Assembly: GCA_963556495.2 (NCBI GenBank)
Contig: OY747713.1
Coordinates: forward strand, 3,496,321 to 3,560,320
Reading direction: 5' to 3'
DNA length: 64,000 nt
Source: Valencia hispanica
Taxonomy: Eukaryota; Chordata; Actinopteri; Cyprinodontiformes; Valenciidae
The translations under genes and the position numbers were made by a program. The notes under the pieces were generated by a model that saw only the letters and a list, made by a program, of their open reading frames with translations, was not told the DNA's origin and ran no database searches. Below are positions 54,401 to 64,000 of the stretch, piece after piece (position 1 is the stretch's first letter; each line of letters starts with the position of its first letter).

Positions 54401-57400
54401 ATCAGTCGGTGCAGCTGTTGTCCCCGTGGGCCGGACCCGCCTCCTGTCCTAATGCACGGCTCGATAACAAAGATCTCAGTGTGCAGAGTCAGAAGGAGGA
54501 GTGGAAGCACCAGTGACTCTTAAAAACTCGTGACGCCGACCTCGGTCACATGACCAGAGTGTTGAGGCCTCTTTCGGCCTGGAATGGTCAGAACCATTCA
54601 TCTGAAACGGGGGGGAGTTGCGGCTCCAGTTCTGATTCTGACTTTAGTCAGTCAGCGGTTCTAGAGTCTGAGGTTCAGCTTCACGGCAGTTTCAGCTCCT
54701 TTCATCCGGAGCCTTTCAGTTTCACACAAGTTGGTCCGGGATCAGCTTTTAGGGCAGGATTTATAGGTGGCTTCTTCCTTTATTTGAATGACCCAGCTTT
54801 GATCTAAACCATCCCATAATATCTCTGGCTGTATGTTTAGGGCGGTCGTCCTGCTGGAAGGTGAACCTCCAGCCCAGTCTCTGGTCTCCTGCAGCACCAC
54901 GATGTTCCTGGATTTAGCTCCACCCATCTGTCCATCTACTCTTGTCCTGATTCCCGGTACCACAGGATGATGCTGCCACCACCGTGCTTCCCTGTGAGAA
55001 CGGTGCGTTCAGGGTTTTAGTTTTGTAGGCCTGACATTTCAGTTCTGGTCTTCTCTGATAAGAGCGCCATCTTCCACAGGACTTCATCTTGCTTTCCTTC
55101 AAAAAGGGCTTCTCTCTTCCCACAGAGGTCCAGTTTGTGGTGTACACGATTAATTATTTCCCTGGGGTTAGATTCTCCCACCTGAGCTGTGGATCTCTGC
55201 AGCTCCTCCAGGGGTATGAGAGTAAAAGGGGGCTGAACGCAAATGCACGACACCACTTTATTTGGAGTGGTTGGTCTGCTTTCTTGTTTTCCAGTAAAAT
55301 ACTTTCAAGGTTGTGTAGGAAGTCAGAAAAGTTCAAACGGGTGTGAATACTTTTACAAGCCGTACTGAAGCTCAAATTAGATAAATGTAAAATATGAAGT
55401 GCCGCTGCTAGAGACGTTTTATTTGATCATTTAAATTCAACGATCACATATAAACGGTTGCATTGAAAGTTTTTAAGGTGTTCTGTCTTTAAACTTCATG
55501 GATCTGATTAAATTTGGTGTCATCTGATCAAAATCCCAGAATCAAAATGATGTATGAAACAAAATTCAGCTGTTGAGACGTAAAGGTTAAAGCTCCTGTA
55601 GTTTTATTAAACTGTCCAGCCTTATATGTCTGGAAGAACACGTTCTACATGCATGACGTTCTTGGAACGGTTTTAAATGTTAAAATCCCAGCAGAGGCAG
55701 AAAAGAGAGCGAGGCCTGCAGGAACCAGATCCTGGAGACGTCCCTCTTAGTCAGACTGGTTGGTGGGAGCCGTGAGTTTTGTCCCACGTCGTCGAGAGAG
55801 AGAGAGAGAGAGATAGAGAGAGAGATGTTATTTCCATCCAGGGATCTCCTGAGGCTGCTGATGCTTTGCATCTTGACGTCAGCTCGGTTCTTTCTAGCTA
55901 CAAACCAGACACTGATGCATCTTCAGGGGGTTTAACCAGGCCTCTCCCTGCTAAATTTACAATTTCCCAGCAGTTCTCCCAGTGTCCCCCATTAAAGATT
56001 ATGCTCTAATTAGGGCTGGGCGATACGGCCTCGAATCTATATTGCGATATAATCTAAAGCTTGTGCTTTTCTTCTGTTTATATAGGTCAAAATGACTGTT
56101 TTTGAACAGCACCTCCAAAAAAGTATAGAATGCCATTTTAAGAACATTTATTGTGCAAAATGCATTCAAAAAATACTCGTATCTTTTTCCATAAAATGCA
56201 ACACAAAATGTTTTACAACATAAATAAAAATGAAGATATTTTAAATAAAATAAAAGCTAAATGTTATGAAAACTCAGTTAAAAATTGTTTAAACTGAAGT
56301 GCTAAATATAAAAAGGGAAATATGTCCTTCTGCGTTCTTGATTAGTCACTTATAAATTTTAAATTGCACAAATATAAAGCTGCACATATTTGAATTAAAA
56401 ACGCTCCAAGTCCAACAGATTTATTTTCCGTTGAATAGAAAATGACACATTTTAAACTTGCAATATCTAGTGTAAATCCGATCACTTAACATCAGTATTT
56501 ATCCTACTTGCGTACCTGATACAAAGTCCATAGGTACAGTTTGATGACATCATCAAAATGCGCCGGTATAGTCAAAATCTCTACCGTTGGCTAAATTTAT
56601 ATAATTTCTACCTTATACCGTTTATATCGCCCAATACTTTCTCTAGTAATATAATTTGGCTTTTGGAGTATGAAGCATCAACTTCCACGGTGATTTTATT
56701 AAATAAATCCGTCTTAAATCCCTTTTTTTTTTTTTTTTTTTGTCTCCTGACAGGTTTTCACATCATTCCCAGAGTATCCCACGTCGTTCCAGAGAGCTGT
56801 CTGCTGATCTTCGTCGGCCTACTTGTTGGTGGCGTCATTAAAGCGATTCAAGAGGAGGCACCGGTCCTGGACTCTGAGCTCTTCTTCCTCTACCTGCTGC
56901 CTCCCATCATCCTCGATGCCGGATACTTCCTGCCCATCCGGGCCTTCACGGAGAACATGGGCACCATCCTGGTGTTTGCGGTGGTGGGGACGCTGTGGAA
57001 CGCCTTCTTCATCGGCGGGATGATGTTCGCCGTCTGTCAGATCGAGGCAGCCCACGTCAGCCATGTTGGCCTGTTATCGTGTCTGCTGTTCGGCTCCATC
57101 ATCTCGGCCGTGGACCCAGTGGCGGTCCTGGCCGTGTTTGAGGAGATCCACATCAACGAGCTGCTGCACATCCTGGTGTTTGGAGAGTCTCTTCTTAATG
57201 ATGCTGTCACTGTGGTAAGCTTGGACCCATGGAAGGAGGAAACCTTCTTTGCTGTCATAAGTGTGAGAAATTTATCTTCAGCTTGGCAGAAATCTTTGGA
57301 AAGTCTCAGAACTCTTGCAAGAAAAACCTCAAAAATAAAGAGGGAATAATTATAATTGCAGAAAAACAACTCCAAATATCTTCAGAGTCGTTTTTTTATG

Positions 57401-59821
57401 GTAAATCTGTGGGCAGGAAGGATCTCCGGTAGCAGTCAGACTTGCAACAAATCTAACGAGACCTCTGACTGAAGACTATATCAGTCGTGACCGTAGTTAC
57501 AAGCCACCAGCTCAATTTCCGGGCAGCAGAGACAATACTCCACAGTAAAATGTCCTGGATGACGCAATCAATCAAACTTTATTTATAAAGTGCTTTTCAT
57601 ACAAGAGTTGCAACTCAAAGTGCTTTACAGGTTAAAAAGATTAAATCAGTTTTTTGCAAGCCGGCTGTTTGGTTAGAAAGCTGGGCAGAGAGAAGGTGTT
57701 CAATCTCACTTCAACAGTCAGGAGCAACAAGCTAAATGTCTGAGGTTTAAGCAGGACAAACCTCCTTCAAAACGCTGAGTCAGGATGTTCTCATCATTAG
57801 CACCTGAGAATCCCAAGTGGGATTTTCACACCTTTTTAGGTGTGATTAACAAAAAACTACATTTGGCTAATTTCATTTCACAAAATATTTTGAAAAGATT
57901 TGTCCTTCAGTTTTATATTACAGTATTTCTTTTTCAGTATTTTTAAAATTGATATTAAATAGGCATGTAACAAAAATACACAGGTTTCATTAGGTGGTCC
58001 AAATTTTGTCAAATGATCGTGTATAGATATTTTTTCCCTTTTTAATTTACCATATACAAAGTTTTTATTCAAGGCATTATGACCTAAATATGATAAAGTT
58101 TAGTTAATACATTTTAAAAACATAACAGAATCTCTTAAAATCCCCAAAGCTGCGCTAGCTAATATTTAGCTTTTAGCTTTTAGCAGTTAGACGCCATGGT
58201 TTCGTTCCTTTTCTTCCCACAATTAAGTTTAAACTTCCAGGTTTTCCTCCCATTATAGAATATACTTAAATATTAAGTTATGTGAGCATTTTTAAGATGT
58301 TCACTAATGTTAAACAGGTAAAACCGGCCACACCTTTCTTTTCTACATATCTTTTGTTAGCTTCAGTGTAAGCGTCGGTTAACTGCAGCTTGTTTGTTAG
58401 TTTCTCTAGTTGTTAATAAAATAATTGAACAGTAAAATACTTATAGCATTGTTTTTTCAAATGTTAATGTTAAATTCTGAAATTGTGACTGTAATTATTT
58501 CACACATTCCTATTTTTTCCCATCTAAAATAGGACCTTGCGCAAGCTAACTAAGCTTGTGCTCAAGCTAATTGAAATAGTTACATGAACAAATTAACTAA
58601 TACGACTTCAGATAAATCAAGCATGTTTTCGTAAAGGAAGGTGTCCCAGTTATGTAACTAGCAGGAATTAAATATTTAGATTGTAAATGATGTTCTGGGT
58701 ATTTTTATTTCATCATCAGAAATTCTTGAAACTCAACCCACATTACCAAATACAGGCGGTTTTTCAGGGCTCAGTGCAAAAGCAGATTAATCACAAATCA
58801 AGCTGTTGGTGGTGGAAAAAAATGGCTGCTAAAATCTCGCTTGTTATAATTTCAGGTCTAATTTAGCCTGAGTTGGTTATTTAGAGGAATTGAGAGACAA
58901 AAGTAAAACATAGAACCTGAACTGAACTCTTTATTTATTTCTAAAATGATCATTTTGTTTAGCTTTGTTGGGGATTTATATTTTGTTTTGTTTTTTCAGA
59001 TGGAATATTACTAACTTTCTGAAGATTTTGATGCATTTATTTACAACGAATTGCACGAATGAGAAACAGCAACGGTATCGCAACATGGGATGTTTCTCCC
59101 TACAGGTTTTGTATCACCTGTTCGAAGAGTTTTCCCACGCAGGAACTGTGACCGTCGTCGACGCCTTCCTCGGCGTGGTGTCATTCTTTGTGGTTTCACT
59201 TGGCGGCATCCTGGTGGGCGTCATCTACGGCGTCCTTGGGGCCTTCACGTCCCGCTTCACCTCGCACTCCCGCGTCATCGAGCCCCTGTTTGTCTTCCTC
59301 TACAGCTACATGGCTTACCTCTCTGCAGAGGTCTTCCATCTTTCGGGGATCATGTCGTAAGTGGAGTAATCGCCTCGGCAGTTGGATTTGCTGAGAAAAG
59401 TAGTTCCTGATTTTAGGGTTTAGTGGAGAATGTTCAGTCCTCTCCAGGTTTTGCTGGGTCTCTTGACGGGTTGGTGTCAGATACCACAGCCAACCTTTAG
59501 AGGTCCATTGGTCGGGGCTGTTTAGGCTGAAACATTCTTTCATGTTGGTGTTAAACCTGGAAGCGCCTCCTTTCTTTCTTTCTTTCTCTCACATCCAAAA
59601 CAGTTTGATTGCCTGTGGTGTAGTCATGCGGCCGTACGTGGAGGCCAACATCTCGCACAAGTCCTACACCACCATCAAATACTTCCTGAAGATGTGGAGC
59701 AGCGTGAGCGAGACGCTGATCTTCATCTTCCTCGGGGTTTCCACGGTGGAGGGTCCCCACAGCTGGAACTGGATCTTTGTGATCTTCACCCTCGTCCTCT
59801 GTCTCCTGTCCAGAGTGTTGG
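51262..59821 (+). CDS. slc9a1: Na+/H+ exchanger 1 family (NHE1, beta-NHE-like), 3' part off the window
   Basis: Plasma-membrane electroneutral Na+/H+ antiporter for pH and volume control. Four coding exons: 51262-51556, 56754-57214, 59106-59356 and 59604-59821; phases agree and the last donor is GTCAGT at 59822. The 408 residues run from a hydrophobic signal-like N-terminus ([11 protein letters not shown]) through two N-glycosylation sequons (NET, NST) to [20 protein letters not shown] and the transporter core. Core motifs seen: [29 protein letters not shown] (inhibitor-binding TM4), [19 protein letters not shown], and [12 protein letters not shown] with E243 and D248 matching human E262 and D267. 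LDSELFF, ALLMKLGFHIIPR and [12 protein letters not shown] look closer to trout beta-NHE (slc9a1b) than to mammalian NHE1; this paralogue call is from memory and is tentative. The ATG at 51262 has a good context (A at -3, G at +4). The rest of the core and the regulatory tail lie to the right of the window. Confidence 0.94.
51900..52950. mobile_element. Two Tc1-like relics and a nested insert in slc9a1 intron 1
   Basis: 51900-52264 reads on the plus strand into [17 protein letters not shown], a Tc1 block. 52580-52950 reads on the minus strand ([20 protein letters not shown]) as another relic. Between them, 52275-52568 is flanked by 11-bp repeats TAGAAGAAATG (52264-52274, 52569-52579) and has inverted ends TTCTTGAGAGTTTAAACGAA. 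Confidence 0.55.
53074..53394. mobile_element. Short hAT-like MITE
   Basis: TTAGGGATGAGCAATATATCG at the left and CATATCGCCCGGCCCT at the right are loose inverted ends of about 320 bp. Different from the TAGGGCTGGG family next to it. Confidence 0.5.
53483..53960 (-). mobile_element. hAT MITE family copy 3, one end missing
   Basis: Starts TAGTGGTGGGCGATATGAAAGG and shares the interior (AGATAAATACTGATGTTCAG, CAGCTTTATTTTTGTGC) with copies 1 and 2, but stops near GATGTTTCTGAAAAGTG without the TAGGGCTGGG end. Confidence 0.7.
54770..55375 (-). mobile_element. Tc1-like relic
   Basis: Minus-strand pieces [38 protein letters not shown] and [20 protein letters not shown] match in order the transposase at 5260-6241, with many breaks. 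The right end GTGAATACTTTTACAAGCCG matches that family terminus. Confidence 0.65.
55796..55826. repeat. (GA)n microsatellite
   Basis: GAGA units with a GATA interruption, direct reading. Confidence 0.9.
56011..56635 (+). mobile_element. hAT MITE family copy 4
   Basis: TAGGGCTGGGCGATACGGCC at the left, and ACCGTTTATATCGCCCAATAC near the right. The interior GTTTGATGACATCATCAAAATGCGCC matches copies 1 and 2. It lies just upstream of slc9a1 exon 2. Confidence 0.75.
57408..57850 (-). mobile_element. LINE tail fragments
   Basis: 57408-57480 resembles a decayed piece of the Rex-like tail (GGGCAGGAAGGATCTCCGG, ACCTCTGACTGAAGAC). 57566-57700 has CTTTATTTATAAAGTGC and CAACTCAAAGTGCTTTACAG, a common reversed LINE 3' end. 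Confidence 0.45.
57851..59105. other. slc9a1 intron 2 remainder
   Basis: AT-rich, without recognisable repeats or coding blocks until the polypyrimidine tract and CTACAG acceptor at 59105. Confidence 0.5.
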
Positions 59822-61222
59822 GTCAGTGATCCAACATCATATAACACCTGTTTCTACCAGTTTCTACTGTGTTTTCTATTAGAAACTCTACTTTATGAGC
59901 TTGTGTGTACTGCAGTGTCTCGTGGGTCCCAGGGTTATGTTTCTGGAACCTGACCTGAAATATTGTCCTGGAGAAGGAAACAAACCAGGATAATGTGACA
60001 TTTAAACATCTTAATCTGATAATTTACACCTGAAAGAGGTTATATACTACTACATATAACCAAACATTCAAATGCCTAAATTATTTTAATATTATTGCAT
60101 TGGAAATTGCTGGTTGTTTGCTCTTTATGTGCACTCCATGTTTAAAGAACTGTTAAAAACATGAGCAAGAAGTACAAAATGTGACAGAGTTATGGGACAA
60201 AGAAAGTACACCCCTCTTTCAGTCTAGGGTTTTTATATATAACACTGATCAGGGGTCTCATTTATAAACGTTGCGTACGCACAAAACCGGGCCTGAAACT
60301 GTCGTACGCCACTTTCAAAGCAAAAGTTGTGATTTATAAAAAACAGACTTGACGGGAAGATGTGCGCATCTGTACGCCAACTCTGACCCGTGCGTACGGA
60401 CATTTTGGAGACGGGGGGGGGGATCGACGACGCAGTTGGTGAGGTGGTGAACTGCAGCCAGACTGCATATTACTCCTCTCACACATATCATTTCACCTCA
60501 CACCAAACATTAATTATGGATTCATGTTATTATAAACATCCAAACCAGCAATGATATCTATATTGTAGCTTTGCAGTGAGCTATAGCTCTTCTAAAAACA
60601 TTTTTCAATATTAAAATAAATACATAAAATTTATCTCAAAACCTTAAACTCATCTGTACCATATATCATTGATTGGCACGTTCATTGTGCCAAGGAAGGA
60701 AGCAATCAGTCTTATTGCTGCCAATAGAAATACCCCGACTACTTTCAAGCGTAATATTTGAGATGGATGCACTGGCGTTGCTAGAAGATTTGGCAAATGG
60801 AAGGATTAGGAGAGAACGCGTGTTCAGGGATCATGCGGACCTCCTTGCCCATGATGATGACTGGCTAATAAGCAGATTCAGATTCCCTAGAGCTGTGCTC
60901 TTGGATCTCTGTGCTGAATTGGGCCCGGTTTTGGAGAGACCGTCCAGGCAGAACCGTTCCATTCCGGTCCAGCTGCAGGTGCTCACCACTCTGGGGTTTC
61001 TTGCAACTGGTTGTTACCAGCGGGAATTAGCCGACAGGTATGTGTCCGAGTGACATGATTCTTACTATTCTGCCCAAAGTCCCTTTTTGGAAATAATGCC
61101 TTCAAATATGTTATATTTATTTACTAGGTCTGGGATATCACAGCCGTCCCTGAGCGGAATGATGGCTGCAGTCTTGGATGGGATCATTAAAATGAGCAGG
61201 CGATACATCACGTTTCCATATA

Positions 61223-62818
61223 CAGGTCCTTCTCAAAAAATTAGCATATTGTGATAAAGTTCATTCTTTTCCATAATGTAATGATAAAAATTAAACTTTC
61301 ATATATTTTAGATTCATTGCACACCAACTGAAATATTTCAGGTCTTTTATTGTTTTAAAACTGATGATTTTGGCATACAGCTCATGAAAACCCAAAATTC
61401 CTATCTCAAAAAATTAGCATATTTCATCCGACCAATAAAAGAAAAGTGTTTTTAATACAAAAAAAGTCAACCTTCAAATAATTATGTTCAGTTATGCACT
61501 CAATACTTGGTGGGGAATCCTTTTGCAGAAATGACTGCTTCAATGCGGCGTGGCATGGAGGCAATCAGCCTGTGGCACTGCTGAGGTGTTATGGAGGCCC
61601 AGGATGCTTCGATAGCGGCCTGAAGCTCATCCAGAGTGTTCGGTCTCGCGTCTCTCAACTTCCTCTTCACAATATCCCACAGATTCTCTATGGGGTTCAG
61701 GTCAGGAGAGTTGGCAGGCCAATGGAGCACAGTAATACCATGGTCAGTAAACCATTTACCAGTGGTTTTGGCACTGTGAGCAGGTGCCAGGTCGTCTTCA
61801 TCTCCATAAAGCTTTTCAGCAGATGGAAGCATGAAGTGCTCCAAAATCTCCTTATAGCTAGCTGCATTGACCCTGCCCTTGATAAAACACAGTGGACCAA
61901 CACCAGCAGCTGACATGGCGCCCCAGACCATCACTGACTGTGGGTACTTGACACTGGACTTCAGCCATTTTGGCATTTCCTTCTCCCCAGTCTTCCTCCA
62001 GACTCTGGCACCTTGATTTCCCAATGACATGCAAAAATTGCTTTCATCCGAAAAAAGTACTTTGGACCACTGAGCAACAGTCCAGTGCTGCTTCTCTGTA
62101 GCCCAGGTCAGGCGCTTCTGCCGCTGTTTCTGGTTCAAAAGTGGCTTGACCTGGGGAATGCGGCACCTGTAGCCCATTTCCTGCACACGCCTGTGCACGG
62201 TGGCTCTGGATGTTTCTACTCCAGACTCAGTCCACTGCTTCCGCAGGTCCCCCAAGGTCTGGAATCGGTCCTTCTCCACAATCTTCCTCAGGGTCCGGTC
62301 ACCTCTTCTCGTTGTGCAGCGTTTTCTGCCACACTTTTTCCTTCCCACAGACTTCCCACTGAGGTGCCTTGATACAGCACTCTGGGAACAGCCTATTCAT
62401 TCAGAAATGTCTTTCTGTGTCTTACCCTCTTGCTTGAGGGTGTCAATGATGGCCTTCTGGGCAGCAGTCAGGTCGGCAGTCTTACCCATGATTGCGGTTT
62501 TGAGTAATGAACCAGGCTGGGAGTTTTTAAAAGCCTCAGGAATCTTTTGCAGGTGTTTAGAGTTAATTAGTTGATTCAGATGATTAGGTTAATAGCTCGT
62601 TTAGAGAACCTTTTCATGATATGCTCATTTTTTGAGATAGGAATTTTGGGTTTTCATGAGCTGTATGCCAAAATCATCAGTTTTAAAACAATAAAAGACC
62701 TGAAATATTTCAGTTGGTGTGCAATGAATCTACAATATATGAAAGTTAAATTTTTATCATTACATTATGGAAAAGACTGAACTTTATCACAATATGCTAA
62801 TTTTTTGAGAAGGACCTG
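61223..62818 (-). mobile_element. Tc1-like transposon, complete, one visible nonsense change
   Basis: CAGGTCCTTCTCAAAAAATT at both ends in inverted orientation, with TA duplications at 61221-61222 and 62819-62820. Length 1596 bp. Each inverted repeat is about 200 bp and contains two copies of CTCAAAAAATTAGCATATT (left at 61232 and 61405), the IR/DR layout of Sleeping Beauty-type elements. Confidence 0.93.
61500..62489 (-). pseudogene. Tc1 transposase, full length with one premature stop
   Basis: ATG at 62489 (MGKTADLTAAQKAIIDTLKQ) to the stop at 61500 gives 330 codons. Codon 31 is TGA (62397-62399) where the family has CGA, a CpG-type change, inside the first helix-turn-helix. The rest is open: a second HTH, SDESNFC (first Asp), DDLAPAHSAKTTG (second Asp) and SPDLNPIENLW (Glu). 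Otherwise intact, which argues for recent insertion. Confidence 0.88.
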
Positions 62819-62949
62819 TACTTTGGGGGAGCAGGCCGAAATTAAGATGCAATTTGCAGCAATGTCCGGTTTCCCAAACATAATCGGCGCAATTGACAAT
62901 TTAACAACGACAAGGTTCATTTATTAAAAACATTTTATTGCATCATTTA

Positions 62950-63682
62950 AGATACCAATGGCTGTCACTATGTCGCACAGCACACTCTTTATTTCCTTTA
63001 ACTCGTTTGTCACAGAATTGTTGGCGCTGATGGTGTCTCTCTGTGTCTGCATCACAGCTTCAGTCAGAACCCGACCACTGCTGGATGCACCACGGGCACC
63101 GGCAGCACTGGTGCTGGGGGCAGCCGGACGCTGGGCAACCTCATCTTCCTCAGCCTCCTCATCCTCGCCACCTACCGACTGTGGAAGAGCTGAAAAGACA
63201 CGGCATATTAGTCTGTCTCCTTAAAATATGCTCAAATTTGTTAACGTAGCCACGTAATAAAATATATCCAAAAGGTGCTTTACCGGGTTCATCTGTCGCT
63301 TCTGCCAGGTCGGTCTCGGCCTCCTTCTCTGACAATACCGTACACGCTTGATGTTCCCATGATACTTGCCATCTTCCTGTCCAGTGGTGTCAGCTCGGGT
63401 GTACACATACCCCCTCCAGTAGCAGACCCACTCTGGCGGTGGGAGGCAAGTTTGTTTTTGCCTCGACTTTGAGGTCCGACCACTTTTTTTAAATTTCGGG
63501 TACCGTCCTGTCAGTTGCACTGCAGACGCCACATGCTGCCACTCGCAGTTCTTCCTTTTATTTGTGACACCACTGCTTTGTCCACCAAATAAAACGTCTC
63601 TTCTAGCCTCCACTTCACCCACTAGCACTTCAATCTCCATCTCCGTAAAGTTTCTCTTCTTGGTTGTTTTTGTTGTTGCCAT
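62950..63682 (-). pseudogene. Harbinger Myb/SANT-like accessory protein
   Basis: ATG at 63682 opens MATTKTTKKRNFTEMEIEVL, VGEVEARRDVLFG and NKRKNCEWQHVASAV, the SANT-like trihelix. A frameshift follows; the frame then reads RGKNKLASHRQSGSATGGG and TPELTPLDRKMASIMGT. After an intron (acceptor at about 63190) the C-terminus reads EDEEAEEDEVAQRPAA and TNELKEIKSVLCDIVTA, with AATAAA (reverse) at 62933. It aids DNA binding and nuclear import of the transposase in live elements. Confidence 0.8.
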
Positions 63683-64000
63683 ATTTCCCCTCTTCTTCAT
63701 ATGCATCAATATTCATGTCCTGCTTTGCATTGACCTTTTATAGCCGGATTTGGGTGTGTTCAGGGCGGGATATGAGCCAAATTCACGTGCACAAACTTCC
63801 AAGAAGACTGATTTATAAAGGGGAAATTGCTTACACCTGTGTGTAGGCATGGTTTTATAAATCAGAAATCTTTTTGGCGTACGCAAACTTTTTGTTTTGG
63901 TCGTACGTACACTTTTAGTAGGGATTCTACGCAATGTTTTACAAATGAGACCCCTGGACTTTACTATGTTCTAAAATGGCTGAAGTGGGAAATCTGTTGC

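Larger units (their letters stand above)
60763..62915 (+). pseudogene. Harbinger (HARBI1-like) transposase fragment
   Basis: ATG at 60763 opens MDALALLEDLANGRIRRERV; FRFPRAVLLDLCAELGP and LTTLGFLATGCYQRELAD follow. An intron (61038-61127) joins in phase to GISQPSLSGMMAAVLDGI. The frame is cut by Tc1 in FPYT and resumes at 62821 with LGEQAEIKMQF and AMSGFPNIIGAID, where the first catalytic Asp stands. All later sequence is deleted. Nuclease in live copies; broken here. Confidence 0.85.
60252..63954. mobile_element. PIF/Harbinger transposon, internally deleted, with Tc1 inside
   Basis: Inverted ends GGGGTCTCATTTATAAACG and (reversed) GGGGTCTCATTTGTAAAACAT, with CGTACG-rich sub-termini, bracket a plus-strand HARBI1-type transposase and a convergent minus-strand Myb/SANT-like gene. 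A Tc1 element occupies 61223-62818. The 3-bp duplication expected for the family is not clear. Confidence 0.85.

Noticed and set aside
54025..54510. 161-codon minus-strand ORF
   Set aside because: The stretch [15 protein letters not shown]... has no recognisable family and the region has transposon relics on both sides; no supporting splice structure. Left unannotated.
60763..61053. HARBI1 as a domesticated host gene
   Set aside because: Inverted ends bracket it, the catalytic half is deleted and a Tc1 interrupts it, so it is a transposon copy.
59822..64000. Search for slc9a1 exon 5
   Set aside because: No match to the expected transporter segment after RVLG; only intron and the Harbinger element.

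Overview
This is vertebrate nuclear DNA, almost certainly from a teleost fish. Genes are split into many exons with GT/AG introns. The interspersed repeats are the usual teleost set: Tc1/mariner, hAT, PIF/Harbinger and TTAA-type DNA transposons, and L2/Maui, Rex-like, RTE-like and I/Nimb-like LINEs. The species cannot be named from the sequence. No prokaryotic features, CRISPR arrays, rRNA genes or tRNA genes were seen.

Four host genes are supported. (1) kdm1b (LSD2/AOF1), the FAD-dependent H3K4 demethylase, lies on the minus strand. Its start codon is at 22130 and it runs off the left edge; 18 coding exons could be placed with every splice phase agreeing. (2) cfap69, a ciliary/flagellar armadillo-type protein, runs on the plus strand from 22828 to 37873 in 21 coding exons. 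It is divergent from kdm1b across a 697-bp shared promoter that carries a perfect RFX X-box. (3) A two-coding-exon gene at 41888-43763 (plus) encodes an unrecognised 64-residue single-pass membrane protein with a mitochondrial-type N-terminus. (4) slc9a1, an NHE1-family Na+/H+ exchanger most like the fish beta-NHE/slc9a1b form, runs on the plus strand from 51262 to beyond the right edge; the first four coding exons are present.

Most of the rest is transposon sequence, often nested. Left part (1-22 kb, kdm1b introns): Tc1 relics split by an L2 tail, an L2 relic, a nearly complete Tc1 element (5.0-6.6 kb), a LINE relic carrying two later insertions (12.1-14.1 kb), a 3.5-kb element filling kdm1b intron 4 (15.7-19.2 kb), and a TTAA-type element with a nested MITE (19.8-21.5 kb). 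Middle part (22.8-41 kb, cfap69): a Rex-like LINE tail four bases inside the first intron, hAT MITEs, a TTAA-flanked element carrying a decayed THAP zinc finger, and a 641-bp MITE with a TTAA duplication. Right part: a roughly 1.1-kb AACC-rich tandem repeat in the intron of the small gene, a Rex-like LINE (45.7-47.0 kb), a 3.5-kb I/Nimb-type LINE with endonuclease, RT and RNase H (47.4-50.9 kb), hAT and Tc1 remnants inside slc9a1 intron 1, and a Harbinger element (60.3-64.0 kb) whose transposase is interrupted by a young Tc1 element.

The host genes do not form a pathway. The one functional link visible in sequence is the shared kdm1b/cfap69 promoter. No novel defence, toxin or CRISPR-type system is present. 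The most original observations are the X-box, the unrecognised microprotein gene, the precisely datable nested insertions and the LINE embedded in an ATTG microsatellite.
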